A stretch of DNA of 56,956 nucleotides, taken from NCBI GenBank assembly GCA_035628645.1, contig DASPJL010000005.1, positions 1 through 56,956 of the forward strand, given 5' to 3'. This document shows positions 41,942 through 51,569 of the stretch, piece after piece. The translations under genes were made by a program, and so were the position numbers. The first letter of the stretch is position 1; the number at the start of each line of letters is the position of its first letter. The notes under the pieces are model-generated. The model was not told where the DNA came from and did no database searches. It saw nothing but the letters and a program-made list of their open reading frames with translations. Origin of the DNA: DASPJL01 sp035628645. GTDB taxonomy: Bacteria > Bacteroidota > Bacteroidia > Cytophagales > Cyclobacteriaceae.

Positions 41942-43993
41942 TTACTTTACCACAGGAAACGCTACAATTCTCACCTTAGTAGTTCCGTAGGGAACAAGCG
42001 TAATTTTCTCCACCGTCGGACTTACCTCTCCTTTAAATAGACCATAACGGTCTGAGACAGGTTGAGGCGCGACATCGTTTACAATTTTCCAGTCAGGGAT
42101 TTTCTTAGCCGACGCAATTATTTCAATAGGTGCATGCTGAAGGTTCCATACAAACTGGTCGGTTACTGGCTTCACCATTTTGACCTCCAAATTTGCTTTC
42201 GGATCTTTTACTATACTTTCCAACAGTCCATAGTTCCAATCTCCTTCGGGATACACATTGAAATATTCTCCTTCTTTTTCGTCAACGCCTTTTTCCCACT
42301 TCTCATTGAGTTTTAATGCATAGACCAAAGGCCCTCTTTCGACCGCTCTTGAGTTACTGCCCCAGTTGGAGGTAGTTACTTCCATCGGAAGATGAAGAGT
42401 AAGCTTGTCTTTGTTTTTCCAGGTTCTGTCAATTGTGATTACCTGGCCGCCTTTTTCAGTCCTTAGCTGTTTACCATTTAATGAAATAAGAGCCTCTTTA
42501 CACCAGCCCGGAATTCGCAGATGCAATGGAAAAGAAACTTCTTTTTTCGTAGAAAACTCAAAGTTAATCTGGTCCTCAAATGGATAATTAGTGACTTCAT
42601 TGATTACGACCTCAGTATTGTTTTTACCAACTTTTGCAGTAATCTGATTAGGGCTGTACATTAACGCTGCCAATCCGTTGCCTTCGGTTCCGTACCACAG
42701 ATGCTCTGCAAATTTCGTCCAGCCCTGGTGCATATTGGCAAGGCAGCAAGTATAACCGCTGCGCATTCCATAGACATTGTTCATCTCCCTGTCAAAGGGA
42801 AGTGAAAAATTAAAAACGCCTCTTTTTACTTGCACCTGGTTGGCTATCTGGAAATATTGTTTCGAATTGTAATCATCGGTAGTTTGAGTAGGAAGGGCAT
42901 TAAAGGTCATTCTTTCGAGGGCGTCCATATAATGAAGGTCTCCGGTAATCCCTATGATTTCTTCCAGGGAAAACATGGATTCAACAATGGCGCAAAGTTC
43001 AGTTCCCTGTGTAGGATCATTTCCATGAAGGTCTTCATCTGCAGAAAATATCCCCATTGGCAAACCATGAAGGGTCATCAAATCATTAAATCCGGTTTTT
43101 AGCTGATGAAGATATTTGTCATCGCCTGTTCTTTGATAATTGATGGCTGGAGATTTCAGCGCCATGCCGACATTCACGCCATGCCTTTCCATCCATCTAT
43201 CTTCATTTTGTAACGTAGCCGCATTGATCACCCAATCCCTGTTTCCCAACAAATCACTCCAGGGAAAAGATTGTGATTCGATCAGCGACGCCAGCTCAAG
43301 CAAGGATTCTTCCCCGGTAATACCATAAAGCCACTGCGCCATCATTACATTATCTGTTCCTCTGGATTGCGCCCATTCTGTCCATTTCCCGATAGGGCAG
43401 GATTTTAAAGTCTTCAACTGGTAATTAAAATAATTTGACATGAACTTGATCACTCTGGGGTCTTGTGTGGCAGTATAATATTGCCGGATTACTTTTAACA
43501 TGACCATTTTTGGCCACCAGTCCTCCCCAGCCTCACAGTTTGTTTCCGAAACTTTTATTCCTTTTTCCTTTTCTTCTTTGGTGATCGGACCGAAATATCC
43601 TGAGGGGCGTTGATTATCAATTGTCCAGTTTATGTATTTTAATACTTTTTCCTTAAGGGTTTTGTCGTTGAGAAGGTAGGCAAGCGGAACGGCGCCATCC
43701 AGCCAGTAAGGGGTTTCCTCCCACCCATCCCCTTTTCCGCCAAGCCAGCCATTGTCATTTTTTATCTTTTCATGCACTTCATCCAGGTGCCCCGTGGTGC
43801 CATCTTTCATGATGACCAATTGATTTAACAGCCAGCCTTCAGGTTTTATGGATCCTAAGGGAAGGGTTTTGTAAACCGGAGATATGTAATTGATCTTTTC
43901 ATCCTTTGTCTTGGAAGTAAAGCCTTTATACAAGGGTTTAAAACCGAGGATCAACAAAAGGGTAAAAACAGATAAGAATAACTTTTTTTTCAT
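41942..43993 (-). CDS. GH127-family beta-L-arabinofuranosidase (DUF1680)
   Basis: A 683-residue secreted or membrane-tethered enzyme with an N-terminal hydrophobic segment (KKKLFLSVFTLLLILGF). The GH127 signature is clear: Glu332 and Cys334 in GTELCAIVES, and Cys416-Cys417 in YTCCLANMHQGW. These match the Glu/Cys3 zinc site of HypBA1-type enzymes, whose nucleophile is a cysteine. The N-terminal part (YWLDGAVPLAYLL, NCEAGEDWWPKMVML) is also typical. It hydrolyses beta-L-arabinofuranosides or related sugars. Its place downstream of SusCD points to an arabinose-containing glycan. It is preceded by DUF3823 at 85 bases. Confidence 0.88.
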   Translation of the reverse strand: MKKKLFLSVFTLLLILGFKPLYKGFTSKTKDEKINYISPVYKTLPLGSIKPEGWLLNQLVIMKDGTTGHLDEVHEKIKNDNGWLGGKGDGWEETPYWLDGAVPLAYLLNDKTLKEKVLKYINWTIDNQRPSGYFGPITKEEKEKGIKVSETNCEAGEDWWPKMVMLKVIRQYYTATQDPRVIKFMSNYFNYQLKTLKSCPIGKWTEWAQSRGTDNVMMAQWLYGITGEESLLELASLIESQSFPWSDLLGNRDWVINAATLQNEDRWMERHGVNVGMALKSPAINYQRTGDDKYLHQLKTGFNDLMTLHGLPMGIFSADEDLHGNDPTQGTELCAIVESMFSLEEIIGITGDLHYMDALERMTFNALPTQTTDDYNSKQYFQIANQVQVKRGVFNFSLPFDREMNNVYGMRSGYTCCLANMHQGWTKFAEHLWYGTEGNGLAALMYSPNQITAKVGKNNTEVVINEVTNYPFEDQINFEFSTKKEVSFPLHLRIPGWCKEALISLNGKQLRTEKGGQVITIDRTWKNKDKLTLHLPMEVTTSNWGSNSRAVERGPLVYALKLNEKWEKGVDEKEGEYFNVYPEGDWNYGLLESIVKDPKANLEVKMVKPVTDQFVWNLQHAPIEIIASAKKIPDWKIVNDVAPQPVSDRYGLFKGEVSPTVEKITLVPYGTTKVRIVAFPVVK

Positions 43994-44078
43994 ACCACTT
44001 GTAACACTTAAACAAGATAAAAATACAAAAAGGCTATAGACACGGGTAGTATCTATAACCTTATTAACCTTATTGAAA

Positions 44079-44762
44079 TTATTGAATTGTTATTTTTTGA
44101 ACCGGGCTAAAAAGCATATCCTCCACTCCGGCGATTTTTACCCCAACCCGGGCAAATACATAAGTTTGAGAAACCGAGGGTACTTCCAGGGAAAGGGTGA
44201 TATTGTTCTGGTCCACGATATCCCCACCTCCCAGGTCAGCAATTTTTATATTGCTGGCCCCCGAGACAAACTGCGTTTCATTTACATATAAAGAAACCCG
44301 TTCCACATCCTTTGCATTTTCGTTTGTAATTATTTTTTCCAGGGCAAAGGTGGAGGTGAGCACTTGATTGCTCATTGAAAACTGAGGGTTTCTGATCATA
44401 TAAAAGGGAGTAACCTCTATATCCAGGTTTTGAGAACCGTTAAGCTTTAACTGATAAGGCTCACTCTCGGTATAAGGCGCTACAAATGGCCCTTGATTTG
44501 GACGAAATGCCAAAGTAAAATCACCATTAAACAATAGTTGAGAGAAGGAGCCGTCCTGGGCAACATTTACATCAATGGGTTTCACTCCAACAAAACCTGC
44601 TTCCAGCAATTGAAAGGCTACCTGATTGTATTCCACATTGATGGGTTCGCCATTATATACAATATTCCCTTTAAGAAAGGATCCCGGCTCGTCATAATTG
44701 TCTTTAGCACATGAAGTAAGGACAATCAGCAGGGCAAAAACTATTTTATATTTAAAGTTCAT
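44079..44762 (-). CDS. DUF3823 lipoprotein
   Basis: A 227-residue lipoprotein with a signal peptide and lipobox (LIVLTSC, Cys18). The body matches DUF3823, in which GNIVYNGEPINVEYNQVAFQLLE and GDFTLAFRPNQGPF are typical, and consists of two beta-sandwich domains. DUF3823 genes commonly follow SusD and are thought to bind glycans on the outer face. It is 24 bases after SusD and is probably translated from the same mRNA. Confidence 0.85.
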   Translation of the reverse strand: MNFKYKIVFALLIVLTSCAKDNYDEPGSFLKGNIVYNGEPINVEYNQVAFQLLEAGFVGVKPIDVNVAQDGSFSQLLFNGDFTLAFRPNQGPFVAPYTESEPYQLKLNGSQNLDIEVTPFYMIRNPQFSMSNQVLTSTFALEKIITNENAKDVERVSLYVNETQFVSGASNIKIADLGGGDIVDQNNITLSLEVPSVSQTYVFARVGVKIAGVEDMLFSPVQKITIQ

Positions 44763-44786
44763 ATTATAAGTATTTATAAATCAACA

Positions 44787-46658
44787 TCAATTATTAGGAT
44801 TTTGAACTATTTTAGGATTGTTTGCGATAACCTGGTCGCTAATCCTTGAATAATAATTCCCGGCTCTGAACCTGTCTGCTCCGGTTACTGCATTCGGTTT
44901 GGATATGGTGAATACCCAGCTTCCATCTTCTGGCGCACCGGGAGCATAATACTTATAAGGCATCAGTGCAAATACCTGGGTCATTGGCTTATCTGCTTCT
45001 CCAAGATTTGATTTTAAATCTGCTTCAGACATAATGGATCCGTTCCAAACCTTATCGGCGAGTCTCCATCTTTTCATATCCCATAAAAGGTGATCTTCGA
45101 AAGCAAGCTCCATTTTTCTCTCGTGGACGATTCTATCGAAAGTGATTTCACCGGCGCCTAACCCGGTTGTAAAACCTGCTCTTTGCCTGACCTGGTTCAT
45201 ATAACCGGCAGCTACATCGGGAAACCCAAGTTCAAAGGCTGCCTCTGCGGCATTAAGTAAAACCTCAGCATAGCGGATATAAATCCATGGCACTTCGCTT
45301 TGCGTACCCAATGACCCTGCTCCTCCTGTAGGATCGAGGAATTTACGGATATAAAAACCTGTTTGAGCCGTATATTCTTTGCCTGGGATCGGACCATCTT
45401 TACCTACTACAATTTCATCTGCATCTTTTCCGGGTAATCTTTTTAAACTACCGAAATCTGTACTTGTAATTATGCTTTTGTCACTTAGCATATAACCTGC
45501 CCAGATGTCTACGGTTCTACCTTTAAACATAGAACCAGGCGCCATAACCGTACCCAGCAACCTTGCGTCTCTGTTGGCAAAAAGGTCAAGGGGATGGGCG
45601 TAGAAAACATTGTCTCCGGTTTGAAGCGGTTCAAAAGTATTGTCCAGTTTTTCAAATTCCATTACCAGGTTCAAAGAAGGATTTAGTAATCCACCAAAGG
45701 ATTCTTCTGTCATGGAAAAAGGTTGGCTTTCTACGGTGAAATTATGAAACTTATGTTTTAATTTGAAGTCCTCGATAAAGATCGTTTCAGGATTCCCGCT
45801 TTTATCCAGAAATAGATTTGCAAAGTTTTCTGATAAATCATCAGGCTGCTCCAAATACAGGGAATAACCGGTTACAGCCTGAGCAGAAGCCAATGCTTTT
45901 TCATAATAACCATTTGCCATGGATGCAGGAATTCCTGTTTCACCACCCGGAAGAACAAGTTCAGGACGAGAGGCACCATACTTGGCAATTGAAGCAGCAT
46001 ACAACGCCACCCTGGATTGCAAAGCCAGTGCAGCGCCTTTGGTTGCCCTGCTTTTGTTGTTAGGATTGTCCGGCAAAGTTGCCTGTATTTCATCTAGTTC
46101 TGCAATGACGAAATCATATACTTCATGTTCCTTAGACCGCGGTACTTGCAGGTTAGTGGCATCTCCGCTATAATCATACAACATCGTACTGGTAATAATG
46201 GGTACACCGCCCATTCTTTTAACCATATTAAAATAGGCATAAGCCCTTAAAAATCTTCCTTCAGCCAGGAAGCCAGCCTTATCTGCTTCGGTAAGCTTTA
46301 CAGAAATTTGCGCTTCGCTGGCTCTTTCAATAAATAGGTTTAATTCTCTGATATATGAATAATCCCATGTTCCCCATTCACCAAATCCCCAATCATTATT
46401 TCCATAAGCGCCAGTGGATCCATTTCTGGAAATAAATGCTTCATTAAACTGGCCCATATTTCCATTAGCCGTCAAGTGCTGATGTCTGCCGATTTTACTA
46501 TATAAGTCGGCAAGGACATTTATTACCAGGGTTCTATCGCTCCAGACTTGCTCTGTAGTCAAAATATTGGTAGGATCTTTTTCAAGAAACTCTTCGTCGC
46601 TGCATGCATTACAGAAGGTAAGCGCTGCTACAAGTAGAATAAATATATTTTTTTTCAT
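44787..46658 (-). CDS. SusD/RagB-family glycan-binding lipoprotein
   Basis: A 623-residue lipoprotein (LTFCNAC lipobox, Cys19) with a TPR-rich N-terminal half (LAEGRFLRAYAYFNMVKRMGGVPI) and a C-terminal domain containing IRYAEVLLNAAEAAFELG, YMNQVRQRAG and IVHERKMELAFEDHLLWDMKRWRLAD, all typical of SusD. It forms the lid of the SusC pore and captures oligosaccharides. It starts 12 bases after SusC. Confidence 0.95.
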   Translation of the reverse strand: MKKNIFILLVAALTFCNACSDEEFLEKDPTNILTTEQVWSDRTLVINVLADLYSKIGRHQHLTANGNMGQFNEAFISRNGSTGAYGNNDWGFGEWGTWDYSYIRELNLFIERASEAQISVKLTEADKAGFLAEGRFLRAYAYFNMVKRMGGVPIITSTMLYDYSGDATNLQVPRSKEHEVYDFVIAELDEIQATLPDNPNNKSRATKGAALALQSRVALYAASIAKYGASRPELVLPGGETGIPASMANGYYEKALASAQAVTGYSLYLEQPDDLSENFANLFLDKSGNPETIFIEDFKLKHKFHNFTVESQPFSMTEESFGGLLNPSLNLVMEFEKLDNTFEPLQTGDNVFYAHPLDLFANRDARLLGTVMAPGSMFKGRTVDIWAGYMLSDKSIITSTDFGSLKRLPGKDADEIVVGKDGPIPGKEYTAQTGFYIRKFLDPTGGAGSLGTQSEVPWIYIRYAEVLLNAAEAAFELGFPDVAAGYMNQVRQRAGFTTGLGAGEITFDRIVHERKMELAFEDHLLWDMKRWRLADKVWNGSIMSEADLKSNLGEADKPMTQVFALMPYKYYAPGAPEDGSWVFTISKPNAVTGADRFRAGNYYSRISDQVIANNPKIVQNPNN

Positions 46659-46670
46659 TTTTAATAGATC

Positions 46671-49600
46671 TTATAATGAAACGTTGATACCAAAATTCAC
46701 CACTTTATTTTGTGGATATTGCAGCCCGTTAGGCTCAATAATCTCCGGTTCTATTCCCAGGTCTTTTACATTGTCAATGGAGAACAGGTTGAATGTATTG
46801 GCATAAACCCTGAACTTCTTGATTTTAACTTTCTCCAACAGTTTGGATTGAACGGTATATCCTATTTCGATAGTCCTAGCCCTGATGTACCAGACGTTTC
46901 TAGTCCAGAAAGACGACGGAATGTCACCCCATCTGTAATTGCTGTGGTTTGGATCGTTAAATCTTAATGCCGGGTATTTACCAGAAATCCATTCGCTGTC
47001 GGGATTAAAGGCATCTTCCCTGTGCCATCTGTCCTGATACATGGCAAGTAAATTTCCTCCATTTTGATACGGCCATAATAATTCCCAGCGTTGCTGGAAG
47101 GTATACATACTTCCTGCTGAAAAGTCTGCTGCCAGACTAAATCCTTTCCACTCTGCAGAAATATTAAGTCCCGCATTTACAATAGGGTTTCTTCCCGGAG
47201 AATAACCAATCGGACGAAGGTCAGGGTTAAAATTGTTTGCATCACTGGCCCAAACCGTGCTTATTACCCCGTCACCATTTTGATCCTTGTAAATAAGGTC
47301 TCCGGGTAATAAGGTTCTGTTTCCCTGCCCATCTATATTGACCGGATAATTATTGATTTCATCCTGTGACTGGAATTGACCAATTACTTCATATCCCCAC
47401 ATTATGTTAGACCATCTGTCTTCGCGTCCTTTGAAATATTGATCAAGAGAATTTCCATATTGAGGTTTGTATGATTCTAAAAACCTGTTTCTGGCAAAAG
47501 AAGCATTACCACCTATTGAAAATGTTACCTCCCTCACTCTGCCGGTATACGAAATAGAACCTTCAAAACCAATAACCGCATCACTTTCCACATTTTCTTC
47601 CGGCAAAGCGTATCCAATTTCATCAGGGATCAATACATCATACTTTCTACCTCTAAGTCCAGTTCGTTTTCTATAAAAGTAATCGAAAGAACCTGCTACT
47701 TTATTATTTAAAATTTCATAATCGAGACCCACATCAAACATAGTACTGGTAAACCAGGAAATATTGGTAATAGGTACACCTCTGTCTCTTGCACCAAGCA
47801 CAATATTGCCATCAAAGACAGACTTTCCTGTTCTATTTGTGTTGTAGTCGTAGCCACTTCTGTAGGCGAAAGGATCAAGGAACCTCGAATCATCCCCGTT
47901 AATACCCATATTTACATTATCATCACCCATCTGTCCATAAGAAGCCCTGATTTTTAACTCACTTATCAGACCTCTGTTGCCAATGAAGTTTTGAAAAAAC
48001 TCTTCCTGTGAAATTCTCCATCCCGCAGACGCGGAAGGAAAAACCCCTACCCTTTTATCAGGAGCGAACTTCCATGAGGCATCACGTCTTCCGGATAGTT
48101 CCAGGAAATATTTGTCGGCAAAACTGTAGGCAAGTCTTCCCACATATCCTATTCTTGCTTCATTTTCATCCAAATCGGCAAAGGCCAGATCGTCCATAGT
48201 TGAAAAAGTCAGGTTAGGCAAGTAATTGTTCGTAGGTACAGCATGCTGCATAGTATACAACCTTCTTCTTTCTATTCTTTCATTTACCAAAGTTGCCGCT
48301 ATGTTATGTCTGCCAAAACTCCTGGCGTAGTTAAGCTGTGCCTGGTATACTTTATTGAAGATTTTTTCATTTCGGCGTTCTCTCCAAGGGTTAGTACTTC
48401 CACCTGTTCTGATATAAGTATCATCTGCAGGGTTATAGGTATAGGCATCGTAAGTATATTCATGCCCATTCAAAATACGGTCAGCCAAATAGTAGGAGTA
48501 TTTTCCCATAAGGGTTAATCCTTTAATTCCCGGTATCTCATATTCTGCATTGAAATTTGTTTGCAGTACCCTCCACGTATCTGTTGAATAGCCTGATGTT
48601 TTCTTATTAAGAAGCCCCCAGTTTTCTGCATTATGACCGATATCATTTAAATAGTCCGGATTATCATTTGCAAAAGGTCTTTCCCAGGGAAGATTTCTCA
48701 ACAATGCAAAACGAGGCGCCCAATAATCGTCACCGCCCGGCACTCCCGGATTGTCCCTTTCTTCTATTCGTCCGTTAATCTGTGTTCCGACTTTAAGTCT
48801 TTTGCTGATCCTTGCTTCGATGTTACTTTGCAAGTTGGTTCTGTTAAATATAAACTCTCTTCCCAAAACAGAACTTTGATCCAGTCTGCTTAATGAGAGG
48901 TAATAATTTATCTTATCTGATCCTCCTGTCGCGTTTACATTAAAATTAGTAAGGGGAGCATTTTTCTTGACGATAAAATCGTACCAGTCAAAATCACGGT
49001 AGCCATATTCTGTACCGGCTTTCCATTTTTCAAGCTCTTCAGGCGTCATGTTGGTTTCAGGATTGACACGGTTCATATCTGCTTCCACCTTTCCGAGCTG
49101 CCATTGGTAAGAGTTAACCGTTTCAGGAAAGCGGGTCCAATTTTGCATACCATAATTTGCATCGATATTTATAGTGTTTCCACTACCAAGTTTTCCTCTC
49201 TTGGTGGTAACAACCACTACGCCGTTTGCAGCCCTCACTCCATATATAGCAGCGGAGGCATCTTTCAATACGGTAATAGATTCAATGTCATTGGGCGCAA
49301 TGTTATTAAACTGACCCGCATCTTGCTGTATCCCATCAATTACGTACAATGGATCCCCCATATTCCTGATTTGAATGTTGGCACTGGCGCCGGGACGGCC
49401 TTCCGCCATTCGAAAGGATACACCGGAAAGTTTACCCGCAAGGGCTGAACTAACCGTTGACCCTCCATGCACCCTTTCAAGATCTCTGCTTTTAACCGTG
49501 GAAATTGAACTGGAAATGGTTTCTCTTTTCTGGGCAGTATAACCGGTCACTATCACTTCACTTAAACTTTCCAGACTCAGAAGAAGTGTGACATCAATTG

Positions 49601-50267
49601 TTGTTCGGTTGTTGATGGCAACTTCTTCGGTATTATAACCTATAAAAGAAAAAACAAGGATGGAAGCATCGTCTGCCACATTCAGGTTATACTCTCCATT
49701 AACGTCCGTAACAGTACCGTTTGTTGTACCTTTTACCACTACATTCACCCCTGGAAGCCCCTCCCCTTCTTCATTTTTCACCACTCCCGAAATTTCTATG
49801 TTGACTTTCGAAAAAATATTTGAGTTGATGCGGTTCAGAGAGGCAAAATGTTCTGTTGAAAGTACACCGCTTTGATTGTGGCCTGTCTGTTTTGGACTTA
49901 AGGACCTTTTCTTTGAAATCAAATAGATCTTATCATCTATTTTTTCGGACTCCATGGATAACGGCAGCAGTATACGATCAAGAATCTGACCCACATCCTC
50001 ACCGCTCAAATCCAACTTATTTGGATCTATAAATTTGTTTTCAATGGCTTTATCATCGTAATTGATAAACACATTGTGGCTCTGTTCTATGCTTTTCAGC
50101 ACAGATTTTAATAGAATTAATTTTTCTTGTTTGTTAAAGCGCTCAGCTTCTGTCCATGAGCTTGCGTAGCTAACGGAAGAAAGGGACTGAGAATAGGTTT
50201 TCTTGGGAATAACCCATAGGGATAACACCAAGAAAAAACTACCGAAAAATGGTATACTTTTTCTCAT
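46671..50267 (-). CDS. SusC/RagA-family TonB-dependent glycan transporter with STN domain
   Basis: A 1198-residue outer-membrane transporter. After the signal peptide (ends near TYSQ) is an STN (secretin/TonB N-terminal) domain at about residues 45-115, then a carboxypeptidase-like beta-sandwich (ISGVVKNEEGEGLPGVNVVV), the TonB-box region and plug (GAGGTV-like: IYGVRAANGVVVVTTKRG), and the 22-strand barrel ending in VVNFGINVSL. The STN domain is the interaction partner of FecR-type anti-sigma factors, and a fecR gene is 64 bases upstream. It takes up an oligosaccharide bound by SusD. Confidence 0.95.
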   Translation of the reverse strand: MRKSIPFFGSFFLVLSLWVIPKKTYSQSLSSVSYASSWTEAERFNKQEKLILLKSVLKSIEQSHNVFINYDDKAIENKFIDPNKLDLSGEDVGQILDRILLPLSMESEKIDDKIYLISKKRSLSPKQTGHNQSGVLSTEHFASLNRINSNIFSKVNIEISGVVKNEEGEGLPGVNVVVKGTTNGTVTDVNGEYNLNVADDASILVFSFIGYNTEEVAINNRTTIDVTLLLSLESLSEVIVTGYTAQKRETISSSISTVKSRDLERVHGGSTVSSALAGKLSGVSFRMAEGRPGASANIQIRNMGDPLYVIDGIQQDAGQFNNIAPNDIESITVLKDASAAIYGVRAANGVVVVTTKRGKLGSGNTINIDANYGMQNWTRFPETVNSYQWQLGKVEADMNRVNPETNMTPEELEKWKAGTEYGYRDFDWYDFIVKKNAPLTNFNVNATGGSDKINYYLSLSRLDQSSVLGREFIFNRTNLQSNIEARISKRLKVGTQINGRIEERDNPGVPGGDDYWAPRFALLRNLPWERPFANDNPDYLNDIGHNAENWGLLNKKTSGYSTDTWRVLQTNFNAEYEIPGIKGLTLMGKYSYYLADRILNGHEYTYDAYTYNPADDTYIRTGGSTNPWRERRNEKIFNKVYQAQLNYARSFGRHNIAATLVNERIERRRLYTMQHAVPTNNYLPNLTFSTMDDLAFADLDENEARIGYVGRLAYSFADKYFLELSGRRDASWKFAPDKRVGVFPSASAGWRISQEEFFQNFIGNRGLISELKIRASYGQMGDDNVNMGINGDDSRFLDPFAYRSGYDYNTNRTGKSVFDGNIVLGARDRGVPITNISWFTSTMFDVGLDYEILNNKVAGSFDYFYRKRTGLRGRKYDVLIPDEIGYALPEENVESDAVIGFEGSISYTGRVREVTFSIGGNASFARNRFLESYKPQYGNSLDQYFKGREDRWSNIMWGYEVIGQFQSQDEINNYPVNIDGQGNRTLLPGDLIYKDQNGDGVISTVWASDANNFNPDLRPIGYSPGRNPIVNAGLNISAEWKGFSLAADFSAGSMYTFQQRWELLWPYQNGGNLLAMYQDRWHREDAFNPDSEWISGKYPALRFNDPNHSNYRWGDIPSSFWTRNVWYIRARTIEIGYTVQSKLLEKVKIKKFRVYANTFNLFSIDNVKDLGIEPEIIEPNGLQYPQNKVVNFGINVSL

Positions 50268-50331
50268 AAGATTAGGTTTTAATAGGGTTGTAAAAATTTT
50301 GACCTTGTTAAGGCATAATGCAAAAGGGTAT

Positions 50332-51303
50332 TTATTTTTTAAAAATTATCTTTTCATTTTTCTTGATTACTTTAAACTCATAGGTCCTCGATAACATGGA
50401 ATACAAATCATCCAGATTACCATCAGCGGGAAAGACGCCTGTAAATTTTTCTCCGGCCAATACTGAGTCTTCAATTTCAATTTCCACTCCATACGTTTCT
50501 TCTACCATTTTAGAAATTTCAAGGAGCGTGGAACTTTGAAATGTAAGAAGGTTGTCCTTCCAAGAGGTATAAGCAAATACATTCACTTTTGATTTTCTAA
50601 TATCTTTAGCGTCAAAAGGGACCTCAACCAGTTGCCCGGGTTTCATAATGATATCTTCACTGCCTTCCACAGCAAGCTTTACTTTCCCTGATTTCAGGAC
50701 TACAGAAGATGCTCTTTCCCTCGACATCACATTAAACTCCGTTCCCAAAACCTCCACTTTAATTTTTCTGGCTTTTACCAAAAACTTCTGTTCGTTGCTT
50801 TGATGGGTTACCTTAAAAAAAGCTTCCCCTTCCAAAGTCAAAATCCTCTCTTCATCTGCATTCCACCTGTTTTTATACCTGATGGAGGAATTTCCGTTCA
50901 ACGTAACTACAGTCCCGTCGCTAAGTTTTATTTCTTTTGTTTGCCCATACGCTGTGCTTTCATAAACATACCTGTCGCTAAACTTATACCAGTAAACGAA
51001 TCCTGAGAACATCAGTAGGATGATAAAAACAGCGGCAGCCTTGTAAATAGCGCCAAAAGATATCAAAAGCTTATTCCCGGTCTTTCTTTTTTTTCTTATT
51101 ATATCCTGGAAGATTTTCTCTCCTCTGAATGGATCTATTTCCTTGATATCATTTAAATTTTCCCACGCCTTGTCAAGCACTTCACCAAATTGCTCATCAA
51201 AGTCTGAGCTGCCTTTAAAATTCAGCAGCTCTTCAAGTTCTTCTCTCGAACATTGATAATTAATAAGCTTTTCTAACAATATTTTTTTTCTGTCTGATTT
51301 CAA
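50332..51303 (-). CDS. FecR-family anti-sigma factor
   Basis: A 323-residue single-pass membrane protein with a TTG start at 51303 (an in-frame stop lies just upstream and the next N-terminal residues fit the family). The N-terminal part (EELEELLNF, FDEQFGEVLDKAWENL) is the cytoplasmic sigma-binding region, a membrane helix lies at about 89-108 (AAAVFIILLMFSGFVYWYKF), and the FecR domain follows (EIKLSDGTVVTLNGNSSIRY, GEAFFKVTH, FLVKARKIKVEVLGTEFNV). The C-terminal STN-binding portion ends with KEKIIFKK-like sequence. It should hold the ECF sigma factor inactive until SusC signals. The region upstream of it is duplicated at 54067-54236. Confidence 0.92.
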   Translation of the reverse strand: MKSDRKKILLEKLINYQCSREELEELLNFKGSSDFDEQFGEVLDKAWENLNDIKEIDPFRGEKIFQDIIRKKRKTGNKLLISFGAIYKAAAVFIILLMFSGFVYWYKFSDRYVYESTAYGQTKEIKLSDGTVVTLNGNSSIRYKNRWNADEERILTLEGEAFFKVTHQSNEQKFLVKARKIKVEVLGTEFNVMSRERASSVVLKSGKVKLAVEGSEDIIMKPGQLVEVPFDAKDIRKSKVNVFAYTSWKDNLLTFQSSTLLEISKMVEETYGVEIEIEDSVLAGEKFTGVFPADGNLDDLYSMLSRTYEFKVIKKNEKIIFKK

Positions 51304-51410
51304 GCCTCTTCAGTTTTTATATATTACAAAATTTAAAAACAGAAGGGACTATTTTATTTAAAAAAAATTGACATTTATTTTTAAAGTAGATGAGGACAAT
51401 GACGACAAAG
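51258..51410. repeat. Duplicated block, copy A: fecR 5' end and upstream region
   Basis: Copy A covers the first 15 codons of fecR and about 105 bases upstream. It shares long words with 54067-54236, such as ACAGAAGGGACTATTTTATT, and ATTAATAAGCTT, TACAAAAT, and TGAGGACA(A/C)TGACGA. The similarity is roughly 80-85 percent by eye. The BNR/ricin glycosidase gene is between the two copies. Confidence 0.85.
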
Positions 51411-51520
51411 GCTACACTTATTCATATTCACCTATCGCCAAAAAGAAGATATCCAAAAAGTACCTTGCTGCATTTACCACGAACCTTTATCTGTTTGCAA
51501 AACTTAAAGATCTGAAATAA
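51368..51520 (+). CDS. Unlisted short plus-strand ORF within the fecR upstream region, possibly a gene remnant
   Basis: From a TTG at 51368 the plus strand is open for 50 codons to a stop at 51520. The product has natural composition: VDEDNDDKGYTYSYSPIAKK, followed by a basic-hydrophobic stretch ending in LYLFAKLKDLK. The other strand carries the fecR promoter, so if real it would be an antisense or decayed gene end. I do not recognise the family. The duplicated block at 54212-54255 also reads VNEDTDDSK in the matching frame before a stop. Confidence 0.3.
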   Translation: MTFIFKVDEDNDDKGYTYSYSPIAKKKISKKYLAAFTTNLYLFAKLKDLK

Positions 51521-51569
51521 ATTCTGAAAGACCTTTTGGACACTCCTCCTACCCGATTTACATTATAGG

